64,000 nucleotides of DNA from Chamaesiphon minutus PCC 6605 (GCF_000317145.1 NC_019697.1:2046001-2110000); one strand, 5' to 3'. Positions 15,799 through 23,529 are shown, counted from the first letter of the stretch. Notes: generated by a model from the letters alone, not told the origin. Made by a program: numbers and translations.

Positions 15799-16492
15799 AT
15801 GCTTTTTGAATATCTGGTTCTACCAGCATAGGAAGAATAAACACCATATTTTCTTCAGATCGAGAGTATCTTTACCCGAATTGAACGCTAAAGAGACGAT
15901 TGTGGAAGAAGCGATAGTCTCTTTGGTTGGAACGGAGCGAGAAGTCACGCGATCGAGTAATTAAGTCTTTAGCCAAGCGGCAAGAACGGCGATGAGAAAA
16001 GAAGCAGCTATATCTTTTCGGTTAGATGAAAAATGGTCGCTGAACTCAACCGATTGGCAAAATAACTCATAGCTTAGAGGGGAGATGTTGTTCGCTCGTC
16101 GGGGAGGGGTGATATCTGCACGATCGAATATTATCCCCACCAAATCCCTCCCGCTCCTCACTCACGTCCCTCCACCCGCCCCCAGACACGCTCCGACGGT
16201 CGGGGAGGAGCTGGCTACGGCATAGGCGGTCTGCTCCGGCTCCCCTCCCTCTCACACCACTCCGGCGCGGCTCCTCCGTTGCGTTCGTTCCGTCTCCCTC
16301 CTTCGTCAGTCGCTCCACTCGCTCCACTCCGATCGCCACTACCTACGGGTGTTCGCTCCGCGTGTTTTGAGCTTATCTGAAAGGCTAAAATAAATATTAA
16401 ATGTCTAATTAATTGGCTAATTTATATTAGTAAAAATTAAGTAAATATGATACTTAAAATGATATAATTATGTCAATTATATCTGATAGTTT
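15799..16492. other. gene-poor region with possible transposase scraps and GC-rich repeats
   Basis: No convincing complete gene. A rightward frame around 15885-15963 (ETIVEEAIVSLVGTEREV) and a leftward frame 15961-16161 (FCQSVEFSDHFSSNRKDIAA) look like fragments of proteins, perhaps transposases. 16150-16375 is GC-rich, with many CGCTCC/CTCC words in the style of dispersed repeats. 16380-16490 is strongly AT-rich and may hold the promoter of the next gene. Confidence 0.4.
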
Positions 16493-17026
16493 ATGTTGCT
16501 TGAATCTTTATTTTCTGAGTTAGATACTATTGGTTTTAGTGGTTCTCGGTCTTTATCTGGTGCAGGTTTAGCCGTGCTTGCTTCTCTTTTTCCGCTTGTC
16601 CCTGCTGGCTGTCACGTTGTTGTTGGCTGCGCTGCTGGTGCAGATTTAGCGGTTCGCTCGGCGTTTGGTAGTGGTAATGGTGATGGTCGTTTATGCTTAT
16701 TTGCTGTGGCTTCAGGGCGGTGGGGCACTGGTCGCGCGGCATTTGCGCGGCGGTCGGCGGCTATAGTCGAGGCTATTCCCCTTGGTGGCTTGCTAGTGGT
16801 TATCCCTGGTTCTGTGTCCCCTCCTCCTGGCGTTACTCCTTCCCGCTCCTTCCGTGGCGGCGGCTCTGGTTCTTGGGGATCTGCTGCGTTGGCTCTTGGT
16901 AGTGGTCGGCGGGTGCTGCTGTGGTTGCCTGTTGGCTATGCTCCTCCAGCGTGGGCGGGTGTGGCGTGGTCTGCTGTCGATGGCTGGTGGTTGGGTGTTT
17001 CTAGTAGCCAGTTATCTATTTTTTAG
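16493..17026 (+). CDS. SLOG/DprA-like Rossmann-fold protein
   Basis: The N-terminal half has the nucleotide-binding pattern of SLOG/DprA-like proteins: GFSGSRSL, then VVGCAAGADLAVRSAF, and further GRWGTGRAAFARR and VVIPG. 177 residues with unusual composition: G, S, A and V dominate and the coding strand is extremely G/T-rich compared with neighbours. The gene at 23200 has the same bias. SLOG proteins sense nucleotide-derived ligands or bind ssDNA; a plasmid-borne DprA-like or antiphage-associated role is possible. Assignment rests on the glycine motifs only. Confidence 0.5.
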   Translation: MLLESLFSELDTIGFSGSRSLSGAGLAVLASLFPLVPAGCHVVVGCAAGADLAVRSAFGSGNGDGRLCLFAVASGRWGTGRAAFARRSAAIVEAIPLGGLLVVIPGSVSPPPGVTPSRSFRGGGSGSWGSAALALGSGRRVLLWLPVGYAPPAWAGVAWSAVDGWWLGVSSSQLSIF

Positions 17027-17170
17027 ATAGTTTTAATGTTGATTTTTTTATTAATTAGTATTAATTGAAAGTGTATTATTCAAGCTAATTAATGTTATAA
17101 TAAAAGTGTTGAAATGAGATTTAAAACAATCTCATTTCAGCAAAAAACAAAAATAAATCTATTCACGATT

Positions 17171-17530
17171 ATGACATATTCCTTAGATCGTTGCCCAGAG
17201 GTGGCAGCAGGTTCGAGCATTTTACCTATGCTTGATTGGTTGGACACAGTTCAGTTAGTAGCTTTAAAGGCTAATTACGATGCTACTCGGTGGGAGTTAT
17301 CGATCGCAGACAAGAAAATCGGCGCGGTCGAGAAAGTCCCTTCATGGCTATTCGATGAGACTTTTGAAGGAAACCCCTCGCACGTCTACCAGTGCCACCC
17401 TTACGGGCAGTGTGCGACCCAAGCAGAAGCGATCGGGCGGTTGTTTGCTGGCTGGCTGGTAGAGCAGAAGATCGCAGATCCAGAGATTTGGACAGTTGAG
17501 CCGAGAAAGACAAGCTTAGATTACATGTAA
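17171..17530 (+). CDS. hypothetical plasmid protein (119 aa)
   Basis: ATG 17171 (MTYSLDRCPEVAAG) is preferred over the open frame from 17114, which is AT-rich leader. The protein has LDWLDTVQLVALKANYDATR, a WLFDETFEGN segment and QCATQAEAIGRLFAGWL. Not recognised. It lies just upstream of ardA with a short G/C-rich gap and may be in the same transcription unit. Confidence 0.55.
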   Translation: MTYSLDRCPEVAAGSSILPMLDWLDTVQLVALKANYDATRWELSIADKKIGAVEKVPSWLFDETFEGNPSHVYQCHPYGQCATQAEAIGRLFAGWLVEQKIADPEIWTVEPRKTSLDYM

Positions 17531-17589
17531 TTTCATGGGGCGGCTGCGCCGCCCCCCACGCCGCTACAGACCCACACCGCGATAGAACA

Positions 17590-18117
17590 ATGAACGATAC
17601 AGAAACGCCCAGGATATATGTTGCTTGCTTGTCTGCCTACACAAATGCACATCTACATGGAGAGTGGATCGACGTAGACCGCGACAGTGATGAGATTCGC
17701 AAGGATATCAAGGCGATGCTATCCCGATCGCCAATGGCTAAAATCGAAGCCTGTGAAGACTGGGCGATCCATTCTTATGAAGGGTTTAAAGGCATAACGA
17801 TTGAGGAGTATGAATCGATCGATCGAGTGGTAGAACTAGCCCAAAAACTTCAAGAACACGGCGAAGCATTCGCGGCATATTTGGATCATTATAACTTTGA
17901 AGATATTAAAGATTTTGAGGATCGGTATCAGGGCAGCTACGACAACGAGCAAGCATTCACCGAGGAACATTATTCAGAGCTAATCGATAAGGTCGAGCAA
18001 GCTGGTTTAAATCCAATGTATATCGATTTTGAAGTGTGGGCGAGAGACTTATTCATCAGCGAATTTACAGGGGTTCGAGAAGGGTATGAAGCTTTATATG
18101 TTTTTCGTAATGGCTAA
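17590..18117 (+). CDS. ardA: antirestriction protein ArdA
   Basis: 175 residues with the ArdA opening PRIYVACLSAYTNAHLHGEW, an acidic surface throughout and LDHYNFEDIKDFEDRYQG, the elbow segment of ArdA. ArdA mimics about 42 bp of B-form DNA and inhibits type I restriction enzymes. It is classically carried in the leading region of conjugative plasmids and expressed early after entry. A hairpin follows the stop. Confidence 0.9.
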   Translation: MNDTETPRIYVACLSAYTNAHLHGEWIDVDRDSDEIRKDIKAMLSRSPMAKIEACEDWAIHSYEGFKGITIEEYESIDRVVELAQKLQEHGEAFAAYLDHYNFEDIKDFEDRYQGSYDNEQAFTEEHYSELIDKVEQAGLNPMYIDFEVWARDLFISEFTGVREGYEALYVFRNG

Positions 18118-18131
18118 TTAAGCAAAATAGG

Positions 18132-18147
18132 GCGAGATTTATCTCGC
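18132..18147 (+). terminator. hairpin after ardA
   Basis: GCGAGAT and ATCTCGC form a 7-bp stem separated by 2 bases, followed by a T/C-rich stretch (CTCTCTTC). Fits a weak terminator. Confidence 0.5.
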
Positions 18148-18186
18148 TCTCTTCAATACCTTTTATCTATTAGAGCAACAACAACA

Positions 18187-19080
18187 ATGCAATTAAATTT
18201 GTTCGACGACAGTGTTAATACTCCCGCATCAACTGAACTAGAGGAGAAGGCACAAGAAATATTAGACAATCGCCGCGATCGCTTTGAATCTCGCCGAGAG
18301 CGGCGGCTAGATAACGCACACCGCCTGGGGTTGAAAAATCGTAAGCTGTCTAAGTCGTTCTATGAAAGATCGACTAGTATGGCGCGATGTATTCCAATGG
18401 GTCAGCCGATTTTAGTCGGGCACCATTCGGAAAAACGCGATCGACGGTTCCGTCGTCGGATGTGGGATGTGATGGGTAAATCTGTTGCAGCATCCGATAA
18501 GGCTGAGTATTACGAACAGAAAGCCGAGGCGATCGAAAGTAATCAATCGATTTTCAGCGATGACCCCGACGCGATCGAGAAGCTAAAGGAAAAGATTGCA
18601 GCAGCGATCGATCGTCAGGACTTCATGAAAGCAGGAAATAAGATCGTTAAAAGTAAGAAACTGACGATCGAACAGAAGACCGAGCAGTTGAAAGCAGCGG
18701 GGCACAGTCCCATGATTTTACAGCCCGATTTCTGCGGACGAGTTGGTTATGCAGACTATGAGTTAACAAACAATAACGCTAACATCCGCCGGATGAAGCA
18801 AAGACTAGCGCAATTAGAAAAAGCTTTGGTTAATGCGGTTGAGGTTGGTGATACAGAGGAAGAATACCCCGATCTAGATCTGATTGTTCGACATGCCAGA
18901 ACTATCAATCGTGTTCAGTTGATTTTTAGTGGAAAGCCGAGCGTACAGATTCGGAATCTACTAAAGTCTCACGGTTTCCGGTGGGCACCATCCGAATCAG
19001 CTTGGCAGCGGCACTTAAATGGTTTCGGCTGTCGGTATACGCTCGACGCGATTGAGACGATCTTAAAAGCAGATCGATAA
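18187..19080 (+). CDS. DUF3560 domain protein
   Basis: 297 residues. The N-terminal arginine-rich helical segment (RRDRFESRRERRLDNAHRLG) leads to MGQPILVGHHSEKRDRRFRR, the DUF3560 signature, then a long coiled-coil-like middle. The C-terminus has a small fold with IFSGKPSVQIRNLLKSHGFRW. DUF3560 proteins are typical of plasmids and mobile islands, next to ArdA and transfer genes. Molecular function unknown; the C-terminal part looks nucleic-acid-binding. Confidence 0.85.
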   Translation: MQLNLFDDSVNTPASTELEEKAQEILDNRRDRFESRRERRLDNAHRLGLKNRKLSKSFYERSTSMARCIPMGQPILVGHHSEKRDRRFRRRMWDVMGKSVAASDKAEYYEQKAEAIESNQSIFSDDPDAIEKLKEKIAAAIDRQDFMKAGNKIVKSKKLTIEQKTEQLKAAGHSPMILQPDFCGRVGYADYELTNNNANIRRMKQRLAQLEKALVNAVEVGDTEEEYPDLDLIVRHARTINRVQLIFSGKPSVQIRNLLKSHGFRWAPSESAWQRHLNGFGCRYTLDAIETILKADR

Positions 19081-19089
19081 ACCCTCGCA

Positions 19090-19121
19090 TTGATGGGGCA
19101 GGGTTCGACTCTCCCCATCAA
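19090..19121. repeat. hairpin with tRNA T-loop-like centre
   Basis: A perfect 9-bp stem TTGATGGGG/CCCCATCAA (19090-19098, 19113-19121) encloses CAGGGTTCGACTCT, which contains the GGTTCGA motif of tRNA T-arms. It lies ten bases after the DUF3560 stop. It may be a terminator, a tRNA-like 3' remnant used as attachment site, or an RNA-stability element. Confidence 0.45.
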
Positions 19122-19161
19122 TTGCTAAATTCTTACACACAACATCAAACATAAAATCATC

Positions 19162-19328
19162 ATGACTTTTGAATTAGAAATGGCTTTAGACATTGTTAAC
19201 GGACAAATAGACAAAGGTGTAGAGTTTCCCGAAGCGATCGAAGCTTGCGCGCCGTCTTCGGCGGTCGAGCATTGAAAATGTACCCCGTATCTCAAGATGA
19301 GCTGACGGAAGCCTACGACAACCAATAG
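19162..19328 (+). pseudogene. small plasmid protein, frameshifted by a repeat insertion
   Basis: ATG 19162 reads MTFELEMALDIVNGQIDKGV, EFPEAIEACA, then enters a G/C-rich insert (GCGCCGTCTTCGGCGGTCGA) and stops at 19273. In another frame from 19278 the expected C-terminus appears: MYPVSQDELTEAYDNQ, stop at 19326. Together they make a typical ~50-residue cyanobacterial plasmid protein. The junction sequence is a dispersed-repeat type element, so the gene is probably broken by it. Confidence 0.5.
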
Positions 19329-19440
19329 CTCAGTCTCGATCGCGCAAGCGCACCCCAAGGTGGTCGAGCGAAGAAATCGCACCGCGAAACGCCGTGCGAT
19401 TAGACCACACTCGCCGCGCCGCGAAACGCCGCGCTAGTCA
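19249..19440. repeat. cluster of GC-rich dispersed repeats
   Basis: Several related words occur: GCGCCGTCTTCGGCGGTCGAGC at 19249 and ACCCCAAGGTGGTCGAGCG near 19350, both ending GGTCGAGC. CGCACCGCGAAACGCCGTGCG and CGCCGCGCCGCGAAACGCCG follow. The elements can form hairpins (GCGCC...GGCGG, GCACCGCGAAACGCCGTGC). No gene is visible between them. Confidence 0.5.
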
Positions 19441-19486
19441 GATAAATCATGCACAACAGAAGACAGAAATACTAGAGGTAAACAGA

Positions 19487-19744
19487 ATGAACGTTAAAGA
19501 ATTAACGATCGGTCAAGTGGTTTATATCAATGGTGCCATTGAAACTGAAAGATTAGTAGTCGATAAAATTGGTATCAAATACATCACTTTTGCAAGCTCA
19601 AAGCATCGCTTTCTCAAGCAATTTGGAATGGTGCAACGCTGGAAGGATAAAAGCTATGAAGCAGGAGGAGTCGATATATTCGCCAGTGCTGAAGCGGCTG
19701 AAAGTTATCTATCTAAGAAAATGAATGAGTTAATAAGATTGTAA
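19487..19744 (+). CDS. small basic hypothetical protein (85 aa)
   Basis: ATG 19487, preceded by AGAGGT 7-12 bases upstream, gives MNVKELTIGQVVYINGAIET. The upstream part of this open frame lies in GC-rich repeats and is not coding. The product is beta-rich at the N-terminus (QVVYINGAIETERLVVDKI), as in small barrel folds, and helical at the end. No family recognised. Confidence 0.55.
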   Translation: MNVKELTIGQVVYINGAIETERLVVDKIGIKYITFASSKHRFLKQFGMVQRWKDKSYEAGGVDIFASAEAAESYLSKKMNELIRL

Positions 19745-19915
19745 ATTAAGCTTATTTTAATCATTAATTACTCATCATTAAATCGACTATGAAATGATGA
19801 TTTAATGGTAAAATAATACTAACCTCAAAAACAAAGCGATCGCCTTCCGTGCAAAGTAGAGCGATCGCCGAGTTATTGAGTTATCCCAAATCACGAAATT
19901 AAGGATACTTAAATT

Positions 19916-20413
19916 ATGAAGCTAATTGAAGCGCGTGTAAATGGCAATCCCCGCCAAGTAAGCACTAAATTCGGTGAAAAGTCGGTTATGGACGTTGTAA
20001 CCGCTGATGGGCAGGAAATCGCTATCTGGCGACCTGCTGGCGATCGAGAAGTAATGGGTCGGGTGAATGGGGAACGGGTCAGCATTGCGATCGATAGTAA
20101 GGGGAAAGCCTCTCTAGTCGAACATGCTTCAAACTCTTCCGCTGTTGGGTTGGCAACAACTGGGCCAGCCGTCACACTCCCCTTTGAAGCTGAGATGAAG
20201 CTGAAGCAACAAATGGGCTTTCAAACTGAACCAGAACCACAGCCCAGCCGAGCGGCTGAAATCGCCGACTATATCCAGCGGCTAGGAAAACTCTATGGGT
20301 GTTGCCTCACCACCGCTAAGACCATTCCAGCTACAGGCATCTTAGAGGCACCAGAGATTAAGGATATTGCTACCACAATCTTTATTCAAACCGTCCGCCA
20401 TTTTGACCTCTAA
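19916..20413 (+). CDS. hypothetical plasmid protein (165 aa), possibly nucleic-acid-binding
   Basis: The N-terminal ~60 residues form a beta-rich pattern (RQVSTKFGEKSVMDVVTADG ... IWRPAGDREVMGRVNGERVS) that could be an OB-like barrel. A Pro-rich linker follows, then a helical C-terminus. I have seen this type on cyanobacterial plasmids but cannot name a family. A GCC-rich hairpin after the stop (20428-20448) suggests it ends a transcript. Confidence 0.55.
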   Translation: MKLIEARVNGNPRQVSTKFGEKSVMDVVTADGQEIAIWRPAGDREVMGRVNGERVSIAIDSKGKASLVEHASNSSAVGLATTGPAVTLPFEAEMKLKQQMGFQTEPEPQPSRAAEIADYIQRLGKLYGCCLTTAKTIPATGILEAPEIKDIATTIFIQTVRHFDL

Positions 20414-20427
20414 TACCTAACCACTAT

Positions 20428-20448
20428 CCAGCCCTACATCGGGGCTGG
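20428..20448 (+). terminator. hairpin after the 19916 gene
   Basis: CCAGCCC (20428-20434) pairs with GGGCTGG (20442-20448) across a 7-base loop. There is no T-run, so termination is inferred from position. Confidence 0.4.
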
Positions 20449-20470
20449 TGCATTCCAAACCCTAAAATTT

Positions 20471-20746
20471 ATGGCACAAGTTCAATTAATTCTTCCAGCA
20501 ACAATCGAACTAACGATCGAGCTTCCCGATTCAAAGTTAAAGTCTTTAATCGTCGATGGAAAGATCGATGTTCACAAATACATTGATGTCGATATTCAAA
20601 ATAGTTTTGAGTCTGATTTCAAGCGTTGTAAAGTATCCGACTTAACAATATATGTTGAAGATCCGACGATTAGCAGTTGGGAGACGATTGAGAAGAACGA
20701 CGGCACACAGTTATCGTTCGATGGCTACAAACTCTCCAAAGCCTAG
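20471..20746 (+). CDS. hypothetical protein (91 aa)
   Basis: ATG 20471 reads MAQVQLILPATIELTIELPD, beta-rich, with acidic residues throughout and no Cys or transmembrane segment. Not recognised. It is followed by a structured non-coding segment. Confidence 0.5.
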   Translation: MAQVQLILPATIELTIELPDSKLKSLIVDGKIDVHKYIDVDIQNSFESDFKRCKVSDLTIYVEDPTISSWETIEKNDGTQLSFDGYKLSKA

Positions 20747-20764
20747 AGCAGAATTCTAGCCCTC

Positions 20765-20862
20765 AATCCTCCGCTTTTAAAGCGGGGTTGACCGCTAAAA
20801 TAGGGATATCCCCGCCAGCGACCAAACTAACGGGGATACCAGCGGCTAGGAGCCGCACAAAT
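20765..20862 (+). other. structured non-coding leader with three hairpins
   Basis: Three stems lie close together: CCGCTTT/AAAGCGG at about 20770-20784, TATCCCCG/CGGGGATA (8 bp perfect, about 20807-20840), and GCGGCT/AGCCGC around AGG (about 20843-20857). They sit between the 20471 gene and the ATG at 20884, so they could be a terminator followed by a structured 5' leader, or a small RNA. Confidence 0.4.
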
Positions 20863-20883
20863 CAACAATAACTACTTACTACT

Positions 20884-21159
20884 ATGACACAATCACAAGA
20901 ACCGAACGACCGCGACCTTTACACTCGCGTTGCTGCACTCGAATATCAGCTTACTGAAATTCAAAATACTCAAGCCCAACTAAGAGCGACGATTGCTCCT
21001 GGCGGTTATGTAACCGATGCCTTCGAGCGAGTAGTCAACCGCATCGATGATGTGGAAGATAATTTAAACTCGCGCATTGATGAGGGCTTCAACGAATTAA
21101 ACGGGAAAATTGACACGATCTTGAGAAGCGTCACCGGAATGGGTAATTCAGAACCCTAA
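20884..21159 (+). CDS. small coiled-coil protein (91 aa)
   Basis: The sequence has heptad-like patterns: LYTRVAALEYQLTEIQNTQA and RIDDVEDNLNSRIDEGFNEL. This predicts an all-helical coiled-coil oligomer, as in small cyanobacterial proteins of unknown role. A strong hairpin follows the stop. Confidence 0.6.
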   Translation: MTQSQEPNDRDLYTRVAALEYQLTEIQNTQAQLRATIAPGGYVTDAFERVVNRIDDVEDNLNSRIDEGFNELNGKIDTILRSVTGMGNSEP

Positions 21160-21165
21160 AACACC

Positions 21166-21205
21166 AGTTACTACCCCAGAAATTTAGATTTTTGGGGTAG
21201 TAACT
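21166..21205 (+). terminator. strong hairpin after coiled-coil gene
   Basis: AGTTACTACCCCA (21166-21178) is perfectly complementary to 21193-21205, with a T-rich loop. A 13-bp stem right after the stop. A related half-sequence (AAAACACCAGTCACTACC) follows the gene ending at 22222. Confidence 0.65.
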
Positions 21206-21341
21206 CAAATCAGTACCCTTACGATCGATAAAATGATGATTGAAGAATATATTCCTTTATGTAAACATTTGTCACTTTACCCATAAAATGGCGTAAAAAG
21301 CCAGGTTATGCTTCACAAGTCTAAGTACCTCAAGTACTTTT

Positions 21342-21410
21342 ACGATCGAATGCCCTAACTGCGATCGAATGCCTTAACTGCGATCGAATGCCCTAACTGC
21401 GACTGAATAC
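21342..21410. repeat. tandem 19-bp repeat GCGATCGAATGCCCTAACT
   Basis: Three full units (21342, 21361, 21380) and a partial, diverged fourth (21399) follow each other exactly at 19-bp period. Each holds GCGATCGAATGC. They end just before the gene at 21416 and may bind a protein there. Confidence 0.8.
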
Positions 21411-21415
21411 CAGCA

Positions 21416-21619
21416 GTGCGCTTCTCCGCCCTTGCGATCCTCTTGCTTGAGATCGAGCTAACTGACGAGCAAGCTTACGCTCTGGCTCAATATCTCAAGC
21501 GCGTCCAGTTTGATGATTTCCGCCGCCGCGCCATTAATGAAGATGACGCTTATCTCATGCAAAATGCAGCCTCAGAGGTTCGCAAAGCATTGAGTGATGC
21601 GGGATACGATCCGAGGTAA
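21416..21619 (+). CDS. small conserved protein (LTDEQAxALAQ(Y/F)LKR type)
   Basis: GTG 21416 is the first start in frame; the family core IELTDEQAYALAQYLKRVQF, the AYLMQNAASEVRKAL helix and the end DAGYDPR match, from memory, a small all-helical protein family (DUF7706-like) found on plasmids and phages of many bacteria. Function unknown. The N-terminus runs into the tandem repeat, so the exact start is uncertain. Confidence 0.6.
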   Translation: MRFSALAILLLEIELTDEQAYALAQYLKRVQFDDFRRRAINEDDAYLMQNAASEVRKALSDAGYDPR

Positions 21620-21739
21620 CAATTCGGCTCCAGGCGATGATATACCACTTAAAATATTGCAAATATATCACTTATACAAAGTAACTTTCGCTGAAGATCT
21701 TTCGGTCGATAAACTCAAGCACATTAAGGATTGATTTAA

Positions 21740-22222
21740 ATGACAAATTATTTGGACATCGAGCAACTAGCGAGTCTCACTCGCAGCAAGCGAGGTAAAA
21801 GAGGATTGAAGGAGGTGGCTAGAGAAGCTGGCATTAGTAGCCCTAGCGCAATTTATAGAGTAGAAAATTGCAAGGTTCCAGACATGGCAACTTTTCAAGC
21901 TTTGTGTGACTGGTTGAATATGCCACCTACCGATTTGGTTGAGAACTATTCCCCAGGAGAGAAATTGCACAGCCGAGAGCGAGAACACAATACTTTCGCG
22001 GTGACAAAACTTGAGACAGCAACAAGATTAACAGGCGAAGAAATGTCTGAATTGCTAGGAATCGATCCTGAAGTTCGCAGAAGTAGTTTAGGGACGGAAC
22101 TAGCGATTCGAGTATTAAATGGACTAAGAGAGCGCGGTTTAAGTGGACAGTGGTATTGGTGCAAATACGAACAAATTTATCTCAAAAGATCTGAGTATCC
22201 CATACAAATCGACCGCTCGTAA
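21740..22222 (+). CDS. XRE-type helix-turn-helix regulator
   Basis: Residues about 5-75 form a Cro/C1-type domain (SKRGKRGLKEVAREAGISSP, SAIYRVENCKVPDMATFQAL, CDWLNMPPTDLVE) with the recognition helix around SPSAIYRVE. The C-terminal half (about 90-160) is helical and unknown. It is the only clear sequence-specific repressor in the window apart from the partition protein, so it is a candidate, unproven, for the operator arrays seen elsewhere. Confidence 0.8.
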   Translation: MTNYLDIEQLASLTRSKRGKRGLKEVAREAGISSPSAIYRVENCKVPDMATFQALCDWLNMPPTDLVENYSPGEKLHSREREHNTFAVTKLETATRLTGEEMSELLGIDPEVRRSSLGTELAIRVLNGLRERGLSGQWYWCKYEQIYLKRSEYPIQIDRS

Positions 22223-22280
22223 ACTTAAAACACCAGTCACTACCATAGTCCCAAGAATTATTTATCGCAGACAATCGTAG

Positions 22281-22634
22281 ATGAAAATAGAGCAAATTTG
22301 GATAGACAATCCCAGGCAAGACTTTTGGGCAAGATTTCGTGCTGCGTTCGCGTAGCGTCCCCTGTGGGGAATCGAGCGAAAAACCGGACAACGTTTCTAC
22401 GCAGAGTCGATTATAGCGAGATGCGATTATCCCAAATCTCAAATAGTAGAAAAGAATAAATGTGTTGCGTTTCTAATGCCTTGTGAAACCGCTTACTTAC
22501 TACCTTATGAGCGAAATAAACCAAATGCTACCTACTGGCTCGAAGCAGACAACGACGAGCTTTTTTATAAGAAAATTCTTGAAGATTTTGAGGTCGAGTT
22601 GTCTGATTTTTGGGATGGCGAACCTTATTGGTAA
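22281..22634 (+). pseudogene. hypothetical gene interrupted in frame by a dispersed repeat carrying TAG
   Basis: ATG 22281 reads MKIEQIWIDNPRQDFWARFR, then the dispersed repeat (TGCGTTCGCGTAGCGTCCCC, 22344 on) brings an in-frame TAG at 22353-22355. The same frame then continues for 92 codons (ERKTGQRFYAESIIA ... DFEVELSDFWDGEPYW) to TAA 22632. The full frame is exactly 118 codons including both stops. So a repeat of length divisible by three entered a coding sequence and stopped it at codon 25. Confidence 0.65.
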
Positions 22635-22655
22635 ATCTTTAATGTCAGAAGATAT

Positions 22656-22844
22656 ATGAATATAACTGATGAAGATTTCAAAATTGCTCTAGCCGAACGT
22701 GTTCGGGCAAAAGGATTGGCAGCGGTCATACTTGAAATCGCCCAGATCGCTGAAGATAACGATCTTCTCGAACGCGAAAGCCGTCGCGGGTGGGGAATTG
22801 ATGCTGAGTATCTTCGAGCAATGGTTGGGCGAATCCGTAACTAA
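22656..22844 (+). CDS. small hypothetical protein (62 aa)
   Basis: ATG 22656 gives MNITDEDFKIALAERVRAKG, helix-rich with RESRRGWGIDAEYLRAMVGR. Not recognised. It lies between the broken 22281 gene and a structured non-coding segment. Confidence 0.5.
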   Translation: MNITDEDFKIALAERVRAKGLAAVILEIAQIAEDNDLLERESRRGWGIDAEYLRAMVGRIRN

Positions 22845-23199
22845 TGGTCATAGCTCCGTCGAACGCACCGTCTTCGACCGTGCTAATTTCTAGAACTTTA
22901 GAGAACATGCCGCCGCGCCATCGGGACACCAATTCCAGACCCTACATTATCGATCTCGCCTCCCTGTTGTCCCGACCGCGCTAGACCCTAGTGAGGGCAG
23001 CCTGTGAGCTTCCTAGTGCTTAGTTGCCACACACGGGCTGTTTTATTATAATTTCGGCGGTCAAGGGCAATGCAAGTGGCGGTATTTCTAGTGCTTAGTG
23101 ACACTGACTAGCTTCGATCGCCACCCTTGACAGCCTACAGAAATTGGTGGGGGCAGCCCGTGTGTTGGGTTGTCGTTATCTCGCTGAGGTTTTTGTTTT
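22845..23199. other. non-coding region with inverted and direct repeats
   Basis: No gene seen. CGGGACA (about 22924) and TGTCCCG (about 22970) are complementary, as are GTCAAGGG (about 23063) and CCCTTGAC (about 23123). CTAGTGCTTAGT occurs twice (about 23011 and 23088). The DNA switches to a G/T-rich strand near 23150. In a plasmid with ArdA and DUF3560 nearby this could be an oriT or a structured RNA; neither is shown. Confidence 0.35.
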
Positions 23200-23529
23200 A
23201 TGTCTCGTTTATCTGTTGCTGCGGATTTGTGGTTGTCGTTGGCGGCTCGTGCTGGCGCGGTTGATTGTGCGGTTCGGGTCAGTTCGCGGTCATTCACTGG
23301 GTGGGTGGTCGAGGCTGTGTTTAGCTCTGCTGAGTCGGCGGCTGATTTTGCGCGGCGGGCTAGTGCTGTCGTTGGTGTGGGCGTGGTGTCGCGGCGGTGG
23401 GTGCCCGTGTCTGTCGGTTGGGTCACTTGGTCAGGCTGTTGGTCTTGTTCGGTGCCTTGTGCGGTGCCTGGGCAGGTCTTGTCGCTGGGCGTAGCTTCTC
23501 GTGGTAGTCGGGTGGTTGTTAGTTCGTAG
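23200..23529 (+). CDS. small G/T-rich-strand protein (109 aa), unknown
   Basis: ATG 23200 encodes a Ser/Val/Ala/Arg/Trp-rich protein (MSRLSVAADLWLSLAARAGA ... FSSAESAADFARRASA ... VVSRRWVPVSVGWV). Codons are strongly G/T-biased on the coding strand, as in 16493-17026 and unlike their neighbours. The middle (VEAVFSSAESAADFARRASA, then VVGVGVV) looks like a small alpha/beta fold. No family recognised. Coding status is moderate because such skew can create open frames by chance. Confidence 0.4.
   Translation: MSRLSVAADLWLSLAARAGAVDCAVRVSSRSFTGWVVEAVFSSAESAADFARRASAVVGVGVVSRRWVPVSVGWVTWSGCWSCSVPCAVPGQVLSLGVASRGSRVVVSS

Noticed and set aside
16067-16339. Leftward 90-residue Arg/Gly-rich frame
   Set aside because: Lies in GC-rich dispersed repeats; composition and lack of a ribosome-binding site argue against a gene.
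19090-19121. A complete tRNA gene
   Set aside because: Only a T-arm-like loop and stem exist; no D-arm or anticodon arm.
23144-23494. Rightward Leu/Arg/Cys-rich frame overlapping the 23200 gene
   Set aside because: Chance opening from the G/T-rich strand; it starts within the non-coding repeat region and is less protein-like than the 23200 frame.
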